Shown here in pieces: positions 50,701-62,200 of a stretch of 64,000 nucleotides of DNA. This stretch comes from Micrasema longulum. Taxonomy: Eukaryota; Arthropoda; Insecta; Trichoptera; Brachycentridae. A program made the position numbers and the translations under genes. The first letter of the stretch is position 1; every line of letters begins with the position of its first letter. The DNA lies in the NCBI GenBank assembly GCA_022494885.1, contig JAGVSM010003619.1, positions 248,001 to 312,000 of the forward strand. Direction: 5' to 3'. Below the pieces are notes generated by a model. That model saw nothing but the letters and a program-made list of their open reading frames with translations, made no database searches and was not told the origin of the DNA.

Positions 50701-53700
50701 GGGATCGTGATAATGAGTTGACTTCAAGAATCTGTTTCAGATCAATAAAATATAATTATAGCGGAGGTGCTATTAAAAGTATATTTTTTATTTGTATATG
50801 TTGTATTCCGACAAAGATGAAAAATAAATATTTTATAATATTAAACTGGAATTTGTATCATAGTTACATAGGTCAGTTCCTAATAACAGTATTCATTCTA
50901 AACAATATTATAACCAACATGTTTGGTACAGCTTTTCACACTGTGGTCTTGGCTTCCTGTGAGGATCACCATGTATCAGCCGGTACTCCTGTACACTACG
51001 GAGGAACATGGATGTTCCTTGACCACCTTCTACGTGAGAGTAGAACAACATGAACCAACCCTGCTAATGATCAAGACATGTAACAATGAGGTACGCTTTT
51101 TATTTGTTATTATTATTGGAAGTTAACTATTGTGTGAAACTGCTCCGCTGTAGAGGAAATTTGTTTTATTTGTTTACAATATTTTAGTCTTAATTTACCC
51201 GCCCGTTCCTGTGATGTAACCGGCTTGCAAATTGCACTTAATTAATTAATACCTCGGGAATTTTTTGTAATCTTCAAGTAAATCCTAATACACAAGGAAA
51301 TATTTGTGTCGCATGTATAGGTGTATTAGATAATTTGAAATGAAATATTTTGTCTATCAGGATCTCTGAAAATATCAAAATATCGACTACCCTGAAACAA
51401 ATATATAAAACATTCATTTGACAGAAAGAGATGTAATCTAATTAGATCACTAAGAAAGACCCATATAATTTTAATGAGATGAAGATAGGCTGTGATTATC
51501 AGGCGATCATTTCCTAACCTCAGGTTACCTAAGGTTAACCTAAAGTAATACAGGACTCGGGGGAGTTTTTTCCCACAGTATGTTATAAGGTTAAAAACAC
51601 AAAACAGAGACTTCTACCCATTTGTAAAAAAAGGATTCTTGGGATATTCGATATTTTACAGAAGAAATACTAATAACCTAAAACAGTTCTTACTGGAATG
51701 TGTGAAGGGCATCAGCTGACGAAATAAAGTGGCTTGATCACAAAATCGACAAACCTATCAGTGCTAAATGCTCACAGAGCAACAATGCATTGTCATATGC
51801 AACATTTGTTGTGGATAAAGGAAATATGTATCAGGATGATGCTAATTAAAAAATGTCCCGATTTATTTATTCACAACATATTTTTATTTACATTTATTGA
51901 GATGCAAGTTCCAACTCCATGGGACTTAAGTCCCGTGTTGAGTTTGAAAAAATACTATACATGAGGGTATTAGAAGCAAACAATGTTTTGTTTTTGAAAT
52001 TCTTTTTGTTTATACATATATTGTTTATTGGTTATGGCATAACTAGGTGTTCCAATTTTATTTGTACAACTATCTAAAATAAATACATTACATAATCCAA
52101 AACCCCCTTTCCTAGTTTTTTATGTACATCCACGTTAATTAAAAATATCAAAACAATTTATTTTTTAAAAAATAGGTAAAAAGCTCATGGTTAAAACATT
52201 GAACATAAAAGTTTGATTATTTTGTCAGTTGGTTTACTTCACCTGCAGTGCCCACTTGACTTTCGATCAATGTTTTATTGCAATAAAAAAATAACAACGC
52301 TTCGTAAAGTAAACATTCCATTTTTATAAAAATACATATCATAACAAAGACCAATGTGCAAAAAATGCGACTTTAACTTTCTTTTAAATTTGATCTTCTA
52401 AGGTTATATATTATAAAGTTATATATTATTTGTATTCCAGGTTTAAAAAAAAAATTATTTAAATATATAAAACTCTTCAAGCACAAGATCTAGTCTCTTT
52501 TTTGGAAAGTTACAGTTATAAGATAAACTAAATATACAAAAGTAGATTGTAATAGAAAAAAAAACATGTATCATTTTATGTAACTATATTCATTTAAAAA
52601 GATTTTTTTTACAAGTATCGAATGGTATACTTTTGTATCTATCAAGTTGCGACATAAAGTATCAACAAAAAAAATTAAACCGCTCTGGTGTAAACTTGGA
52701 GAAAATCACATGCGTCATTGTTCTACGATCATGATGATGTGTAAATCCATATTTGTAGACATGAATCTATTAATTTTGATAAACGTAAGTTCTATCTATT
52801 GAGGTTTTTCTTTCATCATGTTTTAATCTATTTTGTTTTAAAGGTGTTTGGCGCTTACTGCTCATCACGCTGGTACGAGCGCAACATGAGAGATGAGCGT
52901 GGTAACCGGCAAGCGTACTTCGGCACCGGGGAGACCTTCCTGTTCTCCCTCTACCCCGAGAGGGCCAAGTACCCATGGGTGGGCTGTGCTGAGGGCTCCG
53001 ACAGGGTGGGCCACGGCGCCGAGCTCTTCATGGCTGCCGATGCCAAGATGATCACCGTCGGCGGAGGGTGAGTGCACCACTCTCTGTACACCCTGTATTT
53101 GTGGGATCTCAATGCCGCCCCTTTAAGTTCCTAAAGCTAACTGTCGTATTTTCTAGATTATAAGACTTTGTGGTGCGTTTTATAATTGATGGTACCTATC
53201 TATTAACCACTATGAAATTGTGATAGAATTGTAAAAAAAAATTGTCCCTAATTACCGTTCAAATGTTGACAATCAGACAATATTATGATATTCATTGAAA
53301 CGAAAAGATTGTGTGTATGATAAAAGCATGGAAACGGAGCTGCAGGACGTAAATTTGACCTAAGTGAATCAAATATTCGATTTTGTGGAAAGACACAGAT
53401 AATGCTTACAATAAAGCTTACCAACTGAATCTGAGAAAAATAAAATATATTTTGAAAATCAAGAATGTAAAATGTTTATGAACTTATTCAGAGGTTTTAT
53501 AAACTCCTATTTTCTTATATTTGGTTATTACACTTACAATACTAAAAAAAACTTACTGCCATAGAATTAAGAATAGTCCAGAAGGAGCGTAGAATCATAT
53601 TTGAATACATCGGACTGTGTCCAATAATTCCCCCACTTAGACACACTTTCGCCGCGCGCATACTTCAAGTCACCGAGTAATATTGCCAGATCGCGAAGAA

Positions 53701-54577
53701 TATAACCATAACACAAATGTAGGGTAAAACAAAATAATTTGCTAATTTTTATTAAATTTTATTGTGCACTCGGAAACATTGATTGACACAACAGAGTAGA
53801 TAAGTAAAGGGTCATTTAATAAAAGTAATTGAATTTATGAACTTTGAACTTAAAATATAAAACAAATTTTATTTTACATAAAATTGATATTTTTATATCA
53901 TGTTAAATAATATTTTATGTTTTAAAGATAATGTCGGCCAAATTTCCACCACGGCGTTGTTTAATACGAGGTTCAATTTTCATTATTTCTCTTATTATAT
54001 GAGCAAAGTAGGGTAAAATAATTTACTACCCTGGCAACACTAACGAAATTTCCATTTTGTTTCTTCGACAATCTAACAGATGAAAAAATAAAGCAATTTT
54101 TAAGTAATGCATTTGTGACAAACACATTCATTTGATAATTACACATGAAATGTGATTGCATCCTGTTTCTTTAAGATCCTAGTAGTATTTCTACACTTTA
54201 AAAGGACACAACACGGCATGGTTAAATTCGAATCAGGAGTTGCGTACTGAGCGACGTCTACAAAGAAACCATTGTTTCTAAACGTAAACCTACTCATTTA
54301 TGAGTAGTTGAGTTGCCTTCTGTTTGATGTGCGTATGCAGTTTCTGGACTATTCTTAATTCTATGCTTACTGCATATAAACTAATATTCTTGAAGTTTTC
54401 CATTTCATGTTGTTCTACATATTGTATTTTTTCAGAGGGGGACAAGCAATATGGATGGATGAAAATATAAGGTTTGGTAAAACTGATCACTGCCAAACCT
54501 TCAACAATCCCCCGCTGTGTCCGAGTGGGGACTTTGAGATTCGTGTATTAGAAGTTTACGGATTTGCCGGAGCCTAA
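38597..54577 (+). CDS. sky: Skywalker/TBC1D24 orthologue, C-terminal seven exons (TBC end + TLDc)
   Basis: Spliced gene with coding exons 38597-38721, 45025-45168, 46525-46709, 47280-47448, 50932-51090, 52844-53067 and 54436-54577. Intron phases agree at every junction, all introns are GT-AG, and about 381 codons result. The order is the end of a TBC domain (exons 1-3), a basic Ser-rich linker (exon 4) and a full TLDc domain (exons 5-7). TBC followed by TLDc is diagnostic of TBC1D24 and Drosophila Skywalker, a presynaptic protein that binds phosphoinositides and controls synaptic-vesicle endosomal traffic, GAP-like towards Rab35 (known of the family). Motifs include WKTVMQIAKKHA, RVYADWEWWIL, VLYRVALAI, SRSTDNLP, LWSWLPVRITMYQP, FGTGETFLFSLYPERAKY, MITVGGGGGQAIW and GDFEIRVLEVYGF. 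Exon 1 here begins with two bases of a split codon, so at least one upstream coding exon, carrying roughly the first 170 residues, is missing from this annotation. Identification is firm; the 5' structure is unknown. Confidence 0.93.
39145..40504 (-). pseudogene. IS630/Tc1-type DDE transposase relic
   Basis: In minus-strand order: an N-terminal HTH-like part (RTKIISIYKKIISENPDI, SEQTGIGVHSV); YYLDETW with the first catalytic Asp (about 39860); FESKKNSADYHDEMNGETF; VMDNAPYHS with the second Asp (39537-39561); and a C-terminal ISDVRTLMQEGIERVTPDHW. Several frameshifts are present, including an 11-bp tandem duplication at 39835-39856. It lies antisense inside the skywalker intron 38722-45024. 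No intact inverted ends were found. Confidence 0.85.
40617..40784 (-). other. exon-like 56-codon open frame, antisense in skywalker intron
   Basis: On the minus strand, ATG at 40784 runs open for exactly 56 codons to CAG|GTAAAC. It begins MATARRGVYNTSVTRRLTRI and ends NKRKQ, with no recognised domain. It is GC-richer at its 5' end (GCGGCGCGGCG). It could be the first exon of a nested gene or of the neighbouring transposon; a following exon was not found. Confidence 0.25.
40980..41560. repeat. palindromic repeat with two hammerhead-like motifs
   Basis: 41142-41290 is the inverse of about 41400-41552 (TTAATTAATGTTAGTAAATA at both outer ends). Minus-strand reading of the left arm: CTGACGAAGAG...GTCTGGAAACCG. 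Plus-strand reading of the right arm: CTGATGAAGCT...AGTCTCGAAACCGGTAG. Both resemble CUGANGA - stem II - GAAA cores. The proximal part (41040-41100) repeats a block seen at 24560-24600. Confidence 0.75.
42412..42897 (-). repeat. tRNA-derived SINE, family A (with internal insert)
   Basis: The minus strand starts TGCCTCGTAGTGCGGAGG with B-box GATTCGATTCCC and ends TGCGGACAGGGGTATGATG. It matches 60170-60436 except for about 190 extra bases in the middle (about 42570-42765), which look like a LINE tail (RLKKRLDAILKKNKDQ in one frame). Confidence 0.7.
43440..44060. other. GC-richer block, probable transposon piece
   Basis: 600 bp of mixed composition with CGCC/GGCC words and broken frames on both strands (minus: NPTPEGQSPSQFSLEKFSFS). 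It is clearly different from surrounding intron. I cannot assign a family. Confidence 0.35.
44468..44517. other. 14-bp perfect hairpin in skywalker intron
   Basis: AAACCTGTGTTTTT pairs with AAAAACACAGGTTT around a 22-base loop. Could be a short inverted-repeat element end; no other evidence of function. Confidence 0.5.
45025..45168 (+). CDS. sky: skywalker exon b (TBC domain)
   Basis: 48 complete codons between a TTCAG acceptor (45024) and a GTAAAT donor (45169), phase 0 on both sides. It encodes MGPRHERVYADWEWWILSGL followed by a helix ending MDCFFHEGIK. This is the conserved YADW...F..VFD.F..EG.K stretch of TBC1D24-type TBC domains. The preceding 6.3-kb intron carries a DDE transposase relic, a palindromic repeat and a SINE. 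Confidence 0.93.
46525..46709 (+). CDS. sky: skywalker exon c (end of TBC domain)
   Basis: 61 codons plus two bases, from a TTACAG acceptor (46524) to a GTATGT donor (46710). It starts VLYRVALAIIMLFHK and includes LPVSPTKLLRTAF. The Arg in LYRVALAI is at the place of the basic lipid-pocket Arg that I recall as human TBC1D24 R242; this equivalence is from memory and should be aligned. The split final codon (AG + C, Ser) is completed by exon d. Confidence 0.93.
47280..47448 (+). CDS. sky: skywalker exon d (basic Ser-rich linker)
   Basis: One base plus 56 codons, from acceptor ACACAG (47279) to donor GTATGA (47449). It encodes QYISRVFIKTEMVLKSRSVL, then a Ser/Arg-rich stretch with RSRSTDNLPTSQSQ, then MMSHTLTIRE. 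This is the linker between the TBC and TLDc domains. The repeated R-S pattern suggests phosphorylation sites (inference). Confidence 0.92.
49620..50045. other. unassigned intronic block with long antisense frame
   Basis: Begins CACTGGCGGCTCCTGACCG, which resembles insect transposon ends. The minus strand keeps a 123-codon frame (49671-50042, beginning MRLTRVSIFFQYCTFLLL). Composition is more mixed than neighbouring intron. A transposon origin is likely, but no second copy is in the window. Confidence 0.3.
50558..50692 (+). repeat. tRNA-derived SINE, family A, short copy
   Basis: CCTCGTTGTGTAGTGGTTGG (A-box region), GGGTTCGATTC (B box), then GGATGCGGAAAGGGGAATG and a (ATG)n tail. Same head and tail as the copies at 42412-42897 and 60170-60436, but the middle is missing. 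It lies in the skywalker intron upstream of exon e. Confidence 0.8.
50932..51090 (+). CDS. sky: skywalker exon e (start of TLDc domain)
   Basis: 53 codons, phase 0 on both sides, acceptor GGTACAG (50931), donor GTACGC (51091). It starts LFTLWSWLPVRITMYQPVLL and continues through YTTEEHGCSLTTFYVRVEQH to IKTCNNE. Joined directly to exon d it gives TIRE-LFTLWSW, matching the VKE-IRDIWSW junction of TBC1D24, so no intervening exon is required. Confidence 0.94.
52844..53067 (+). CDS. sky: skywalker exon f (TLDc core)
   Basis: 74 codons plus two bases, from acceptor TTTAAAG (52843) to donor GTGAGT (53068). It encodes VFGAYCSSRWYERN, the TLDc signature FGTGETFLFSLYPERAKY, then ELFMAADAKMITVGG. It is noticeably GC-rich at third positions compared with flanking introns. 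The last Gly codon is split (GG + A) and finished by exon g. Confidence 0.95.
54436..54577 (+). CDS. sky: skywalker terminal exon g (TLDc C-terminus)
   Basis: Acceptor TTTTCAG at 54435. One base completes a Gly codon, then 46 codons and TAA at 54575-54577. It encodes GGGQAIWMDENIRFGKT, CQTFNNPPLCPSGDFEIRVL and ends EVYGFAGA. The FNNPPLC and VEVxGF-type ending is the standard end of TLDc domains. Confidence 0.95.
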
Positions 54578-54780
54578 GATTAGTTTGTAAATTGACAAAT
54601 TTTATTGCTCTCCCCTGTGTTCTAGTATCAAATGAAGTATTATCAGTTATCTACGTAATATAGTGATTTATACAAGACTTTGTGTCCTTCTAATCCCACC
54701 TGAGGATGTGTTACATTTGTAAGAGTTATTAGGCCTTATTATAAGCAATTTGTAAAAATCATAAATGCCATATATGTTTA

Positions 54781-54786
54781 AATAAA
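54781..54786 (+). terminator. AATAAA, proximal poly(A) signal for skywalker
   Basis: Canonical hexamer about 200 bp after the stop codon, followed within 30 bases by a T/TG-rich stretch. Confidence 0.55.
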
Positions 54787-55749
54787 AATCATTATTGATT
54801 TTGTGAAGCTCAAAATATTATTTCATTCTAAAGCTTTATCTAGAAAACATTGCAATTCTGAACAAATTAGATTTTCATTATTTTTCTTGTCTTTACGAGA
54901 CAATTTATTCTGAGATGTTATTTTCTGATTCTTGAAAAAAATATTATCCTTGAATTTGAATTTATATAGCATATTGTTATTATTTTATTTATTCGCAAAG
55001 AAATTTATCGTTTAATGTTATTAATAAAATTCAAAATTTTGTTAAACCTGAAAACTTTAAACGGAAGTGTTGAGTGCTGTAAAATGTTTATAAATTTTAA
55101 TACATAAAAAAAAAACTAAACATGTTTCCTGAATATGTTATACATATTATAGTAATATGTGTAGTAAATACACAATTATCAAGTATTTCAATGATTGAAC
55201 TCAATTTAACTCTCAATAAAGATAAATTTTCAACAACATATTGAGTATCTCCAAATGCTTGTAGACAAGGCTGGATTTTTTAAAAAAATCTCCATCTCTG
55301 TTGCAATAAATTTCAAAGTAAATTTTGTTATGAAAAAAATAATTTCACTATTGAGTAAAAAAAAAATATTTTTTTCTGTAAAATATGTATGTATTGTCTT
55401 ATGAGACTGGATGTATTATACACATACAGTTTCAATTTGTGATAAATTGTTTATAGCATTAAAAGCTTAACTCAAAATAAGCTTTAAAAAATAAATGTCT
55501 TTTCACATCCATAAATATTATTTTATTATAATAACTGCCACTAGGTATGGTGTTTTCAATATTGTGGACATTAACAATTTTGACTCCGTGTATGATTTAT
55601 CACTCCGTATGTATTCAACTTAAAATATCTTCTAAATTCTTTTTGTAAGAAAAGAAATATTAGTGTTCCTATGATTTACCCTAATATTAAACATTTTGGG
55701 GCATTTTCATCGAGTTATAAATAACCCAATATTAAAAAAAGATAATCAA

Positions 55750-55826
55750 GCTGGGGTAGAGTGGGATTCGAACATCAGACCTCTGACCTGCGAGTCCGCG
55801 ACACTAGTCACAGGACCGCAACCGGT
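55750..55826 (-). repeat. tRNA-derived SINE head, family B, second copy
   Basis: The minus strand gives GGTTGCGGTCCTGTGACTAG and GTTCGAATCCCACTCTACCC, matching 10766-10842. It lies in the likely skywalker 3' UTR. Confidence 0.7.
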
Positions 55827-58800
55827 TTTGTTAAAATGAAATATTTTAGACTAGTTATACAAAACAGGTGTCCAAAAAATCTCTTCCACTGGCAGTAGGT
55901 TTAGTTACACAAGATATTGAATTGTTTTCCTATCAGTGAAGTCATGCCAAAGTTGTTTACCTGTGGGATTTAGTAAAACTTGCACAGCTTTTCTAAGATT
56001 CTCTATGTTATGTTTTGTAGTCCTTTTTCTATTCCAATGAAAAGCTAGTTTACGAATCATTTATAAGTATATGTTCAAGAATTATTAATTTATGAGCCAT
56101 TATTCTGCTTATATGTGGATATATTTTTTCTGTCAATATTTCCAAGCCTCTGTATAGTTTCCTCAGTTATGTGTAATTCAATCTGATTTATTTGTAGTAT
56201 ATTTTTTATCATTTTCTGTGAAGAATTGTATGCCACATGATTACATTTTTGCTGCCCTGATTTGTATCATTAAAATACTAATATTTTGTTTATTGAATTA
56301 TTTATTAATCTCGAGAATTTGTGGGTTCTGAATTTAATTATTTTTTATTTACAAAATTTTAAAAATACAATATTAAAATATGCATTATTATTGCGCAAAT
56401 TTTATTCAATTTGGTATTGTTATGTCCTCATAATTTCTACTATGATATTTGGAAATATAAATACATTAAAAATCTAGTGGCTGTAAATAAAATACAACAA
56501 ATTTTTACAACATTTACAAAACAAAACATTGTTCATTCAAGTTTGTAAATAGATCTATCTGTTATTTAGAACTTATGTGTTGATTTTTTTTAATAGCCGT
56601 ATTAAAAATAATTTTCAATTTACTATTCTTTCCATAAGGATTATATTATGTATTTTTGTAAGCATATTTTATACACACTTGCATATAAAAAATAAATGTA
56701 TATCCAATGATCCCACACTAGGTTAGATTTTGATTGTATAATTCATTATAAACATCGAAATATTTATTTGATAAAACATTTTGTTTAATTGATTTTTTAT
56801 ACGAATGGCCAAATCCGCAAAAGAAGACTCCGTGACAATACATGTATGTTTATATTTTAGTATTGTAAACCTATCTTTTCATTTTCATACGTAGTGCAAT
56901 ACTCATCTACAACATAATTACATATTTAGTATTGAGAACTGTGACTGGGAAGAGTGATTTTTATATCCTTTTAATATTAGGAATATTATTATGGAATACA
57001 ATTAAGTTATTTAACCTAAAAATTATATTTTACGTTCTAATATACGAGTATTTGTTTTAATAATAAATTTTGAGCATTTAAAATCTATTGTGGGATTTGA
57101 AAATTTGATCGATTGAGTAATATACAAATAATTCTTATAAATTATTATCGGATAAAATACTAGTTGTTTTGTTTGTCTTATTTTACCACTGTTATTATTG
57201 ATGTCTATTTTTACATATTGATCTATTTAGAATAATCTAAATTGGCAGTTCTTTTGTTATTTTATATTATTTGAATTCAAAATATAATATTTTTGGTAAT
57301 ATAATCATCCCATCAGATTTAAATAGTGTTTAAAATTATATTATGATAATACTTTGATGTATGTCTCTTACTTTAATGCGTGGGTTATAAACCCTTTCCT
57401 GTTAACATGTATGCGTATGAATCGAAGATTGGAGTATTGCATAAGGCTGTCTGCCGGTCTAATTTACGTAAAGTCTCTTATATATTCAGAGCAAGTACAT
57501 ATCGGAACAGATTGATTAGGGAAACTAATCCAGGTTTGGCTGTATCATGTAACCTTAGTGTGTGTTACCTTGTAGATTGTGAATAAAAACTATTTAACTC
57601 TACGAGTATAATGTGTAAAAATAGATTTTCATTCCTAAAACTGTTGTTTATAAGTGTTTGAAAAATCAAAATTGCTCCAGTGCAGTGTATAACTTATGCT
57701 TAATGATATTCTCAGTATCTACTAAATGTTACGAGTAATCGTTTATTTTTTAACAGTAGCTATAAGGAAAATAAATTGTAATGGATGTATATTGTATGCT
57801 CCTTCCTAAACTGCAGTTTTCCACAATTTGTACTAAAACCATTATATACCCCGATGTTAGGTTATGTTGTTTAGTGTAAATATTATATATTTACACATTT
57901 TGTTAGGACGAGTCGTCTGTGCCTCTTAGTGGCAGCACCGGTATATAGTAAAAAACTGTGTTAAGAGCCCTTTCCATGCGCTCGCTAAGGAAAGTGGCCG
58001 AATAGATGTGTAAGTTCCCTCAGTTAAGGGTCATTTCATTTTATTTACAGTGTACAGTCTAGTCTTTATTTGTGTTTCTGTTATGTATTTGTTCCCATCG
58101 CGGGACTTCTAGAACCCATTTAGCTACCGCTCGTTCTGCCGATCAATCTTTCCCTCACTGCATCCACCTTTTCATATAATATTGTGTGTTACAGTACAGA
58201 ATTATAGGTGTTGTGTCACTTCATAAATATTATTCTTGATTCGCAAGTAAGGTGTACAAATATTTCCTTATAATTGTTAAGCTTAGCGTGTCAATGTTTC
58301 ACTAGCTGAAGGTTTAGCTCTGTGCAAATTATTTATTGATAAATGTTTCGACATTGTTTCTAATCGGATATTATATTAATATTTATCTTCCTTCTGTGTT
58401 GTTAAATACATATATATAAACTGTTACATTCGAGTAGCGTTATTGTTCACATATTGTAGATCTTGGCAAATATTGCCTTGGGCTAAAATCATTTATTATT
58501 TGTAATGTAAATGTTCAAATGTTGCTTTATATCGTGTAGAAAATATATACCAGCCTTATTAAAATGTCTTTTATTTTGTGATTAGAAACATTATTCTTTA
58601 CTCCACCACAGTTTATGATTTTATGTTCTAGGGGGCGCAGAGTTAGTGCCCCGACGTCGTTGTACATTGTACCACAGAATGTTGGCATAGTGGCAGTAGG
58701 CCCCTGACTGGAATTAACTTCCCTTACTAGGGATGTTGGCATATTGGATACCTAAGTCGAAATATTTTTTATTTTGTTGAGCTTAGGACAATTGTATTTA

Positions 58801-58840
58801 CTATAAAGTTTCAATTTTCATATGAAAGTGCAAAAATGAA

Positions 58841-58846
58841 AATAAA
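58841..58846 (+). terminator. AATAAA, distal poly(A) signal
   Basis: Hexamer followed 14-30 bases later by a strong GT/T-rich element (TGTGTATTGTTGTTTTT). It is the last good signal before the next gene starts at 59106, so it is a natural 3' limit for the skywalker transcript. Confidence 0.55.
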
Positions 58847-59105
58847 ACTCTGAAAAATGTGTATTGTTGTTTTTCTGTTATTAATAACAGAATGGGGACT
58901 AGGAGTGTTGACCAGGAGGAAGAAGAAGAATAACAGCTTAAATTATTAAGCAAGTACTACCTTTCTCTATATTTTCAAGACGGAAATTCTATTTTTAAAA
59001 TTTATTCATAACGTTACAAGAGTGGGTTTTTGGTAATAATTGTATCTATAATTTTATAACAATTTAACCGTTTCATATTTTGGTGTCTTATGTGAAGTGC
59101 CAGAA

Positions 59106-59238
59106 ATGGAAATAAGTGCACACTCAAATGAACAGTATATAGATGAAGAAGACGATCAGAATTTCTGCAGGCGTTGTTGTAACTTCTGTTACAGCAAAAA
59201 AGATAAAACATTCTGTAAGAGAGATAAGAAGAGTTGGG
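59106..59238 (+). CDS. Na/K-ATPase beta-like exon 1 (cytoplasmic N-terminus)
   Basis: ATG plus 43 codons and one base, ending at donor G|GTAAGA (59239). It encodes MEISAHSNEQYIDEEDDQ, then a Cys cluster and a Lys-rich segment ending KKSW. This is the juxtamembrane SW motif of beta subunits. Confidence 0.75.
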
Positions 59239-62200
59239 GTAAGAAATAAAATTAATATTTTATTTATTTGGTGTATACAATTTTGGATAGTGTTGTTGTT
59301 TTGTATGAATTAAAAATATTGGCGTTTTCATGAAAACTCACCATATTTCTGTGCACGTGCCTATGAAGGTTTGCTGTTTATGCTAAGAGATTTATTTACT
59401 TTGCATATCATGTGTGAATATAAATTTGGTTTCTGGCCCTGACCAGTTTTAATTCACAATAAATCTATTAAGGGGTTATTCCCCATTACTAATGCACTTT
59501 TGCTATTTTGTTAATTTTTATCACTTCATAAAAGTTTGCTCAATGTGAATAAAAAATATTAATTAAAACTATTAAGATTTAGTGACCGACCGAAACAAGA
59601 TTTGCATCGAAACTGAAACTGAATTTCGGCTGAAACCAAAACCAAAGTTACTTCTAAACACCCAAAATGATGTGTTTTTATTGTTGTTATTATTACTTGC
59701 AAGTTCATAAAAATAAGTGTTACATAAAATACACAATAAAATAGAAGGCTTAAATTTTATAAGTAAATTTGTTTTTTTTTTTAGCACTTTTTGGTTCGCT
59801 ATTGTGTTGTACATATAATATACTATGCTGCACCATAGGAACTTTAAATTATTCGCTTTAAAGGAATTACAAAAATACAAATATGAAAGATCTTAGAACT
59901 ATAGTCAACAAATCACAAAATCGGCTGAGTCACGAGCCATAAAATGCAAACAGCCAAACATAATCTGACACATCCCGATTGTAGGTGTCGGCTGAGCCGA
60001 AGTTTCGGTCAATTTTTCGTCAAAACCGAAACTGCCGCCAAAACTCGTTTTAAAGGCCAAAACCAAAACCGAAACTTCCGGCGACCACTATCGAGATTGT
60101 TCTTATCTATCATCATCATAATTTTAATATTTATTTTAAAATAATATTTTATTATTTCATTTGATATTTTTCACCATCATCATCATTCCCTTTCCGCACC
60201 TAATGGTGCATAGGATACTGCATTGGTACACCAATCGCAGCATATATTGATCATTTTTTGTTACATGAAGGTAAGATTATCAGTCTTACGCTTCAGGTGC
60301 AAGTCCAGGGACTATGAAATATTTTAGTTCGAAAGCACATTTTTAAATAAATATTTTCATGTCAACCATGTCGGGAATCGAATCCAAGATCTCTTGCATG
60401 GTAGGCAAACACACTGACCAGTACACCATTAGGCCGAATATTTAATTCGTTTTTTTCAATCTGTAAATTTTTTATTACAGGACTCCTATTGCTTTATTAT
60501 ATAATGTTTATTTTCATTTTGCTTGCAATATTCTCCTTAATGCTGTTAATTATTTTTGAAATTATGGAAACTAAAGGGAAGCCTATTCTGAGCATCAACC
60601 CGGACACTAGTAAGTTTAGTACCATTTTCAAAGTAAATAAAAATAAGAAAAATAAATAAATATTCATGTTCTATTAAATTTTTTAGCGCTTTCTGTTTTT
60701 CCTTTGCTCTGTTTAAAGTCTCCATTGATATGGTATTATACATCGGACAAAGCAAGATATACAAAATATACTAGTCTAATAGACAAAAAACTATCAGGTA
60801 TGTATTAATACAAATTTATTATTTTATGTATTGTACTAAAATTTACAGTTAGCTTAAAATATTCAAATATGAAATAAATATCCACGTGTTTTTAAACTAA
60901 AAAAATGTTTCCACGTACTACTTTTTTTCATTATCTTCATTAAACATTATTATTTGTTTGACAATTGTAGTCTGCATTACTTTACGGGTTATTTAACCCA
61001 TCACATAATGCAGAATGTAAATATAAGTTAGAAGTTAATGAATAAAAAGCAGATAGCTGCTAAACTGCTGATATGTACAGAAAAATATTTTCCGCAGAAG
61101 CCATATTCAGCAAGCGAATTGCCCTTTTGATGGGTGAATTCTAAGTTGCATTTATACGGCTTCTGAGTGTGTAAAACAGTGCATGAGATCTTTTCTTCTT
61201 CGATGGCGCTACAGCCCAAATCGAGCCTTGGCCTCCTTCATCTTTTGCCTCAAACTCCGCCTGTCCTCAGCACCCATTTTCCGATTTGCAACTTGTAGAA
61301 GCTGTGCTGTATCTATTTTTACGTTATCCTCCCACCTCAGTTTGGGTCTTCCAATCCTTCTTTTACCTTCTGGATGTCCAGTTTTGACTTTCTTAGTTAC
61401 TCGCCCATCAGGCATTCTTTGTACGTGTCCAGCTTATCTCCAAGATATTAGGGGCTTCATATATGCTGAACAATTTGGCATTTTGCCTAATGCGCCACTC
61501 TTCTCCATCTTTCATGGGACCACAGATTCGGTGAAGAACTCTCCTTTCAAATATGTCCAGCGTCTCAGCGGACATTACTGTCGTTTTCCTAATTAAGTAA
61601 TTAACTAGTAACTAGTAACTAAATAATAATTTCCTGTAAGTTTCCTAATTACATTTCGTGAGAAGAGAGCCCAAGTACGTGAACTGGTTGACTGCCTCAA
61701 AGGAGTAATTATCTGTGAACTGTACCTCCTCCCTCTTACCTTACCTCTTGCTCTGGATGGGTTTCGGAGTGATAAACTTTGTTTTATTTTCATTCACTCT
61801 CAAGTCCACATCGCGTGCAGTGTTTTCCAGAGGATAGAAGATTTCCTCGACAGCTGTTAAAAATTTTCCAACTATATTTAGGTCATCTGCATATCCAACT
61901 ACTCTTGAAACATATATGGGAGCCAGTATCGATTAATGTTCTGCGGATGACATGTTCCAGCACTAAGTCAAAGAGAGTCTATTCGTTTGCTTAAGTCAAT
62001 ATGTGTCGTAAAAATCCCTGAGAAAATTATTGAGTTTAGTAAATCTTTTATACTAAATTTTTACAAGAAAATTGTCAATTACATGGCATGAAAATAATCA
62101 TGAAATACATAATTATTTATTCTGTGTTTATTTATTTATTTGACACTTTATATACATATACAATAAATATACATATAAGGGCGGGCATATTGCCTTAAGG

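Larger units (their letters stand above)
54578..58860 (+). other. sky: probable skywalker 3' UTR and flank (4.3 kb)
   Basis: No open frame of interest follows the stop. Two good AATAAA signals occur, at 54781 and 58841, and both could be used. The stretch also contains an antisense tRNA-derived SINE (55750-55826), a copy of the ATTGAGTTTGTCC-type dispersed repeat near 55235-55310 and a more mixed-composition block at 57900-58160. UTR status is inferred from position and poly(A) signals only. Confidence 0.45.

Noticed and set aside
61183..61596. 137-codon plus-strand frame as a gene
   Set aside because: It is the antisense shadow of an RTE-like LINE whose minus-strand translation is recognisable.
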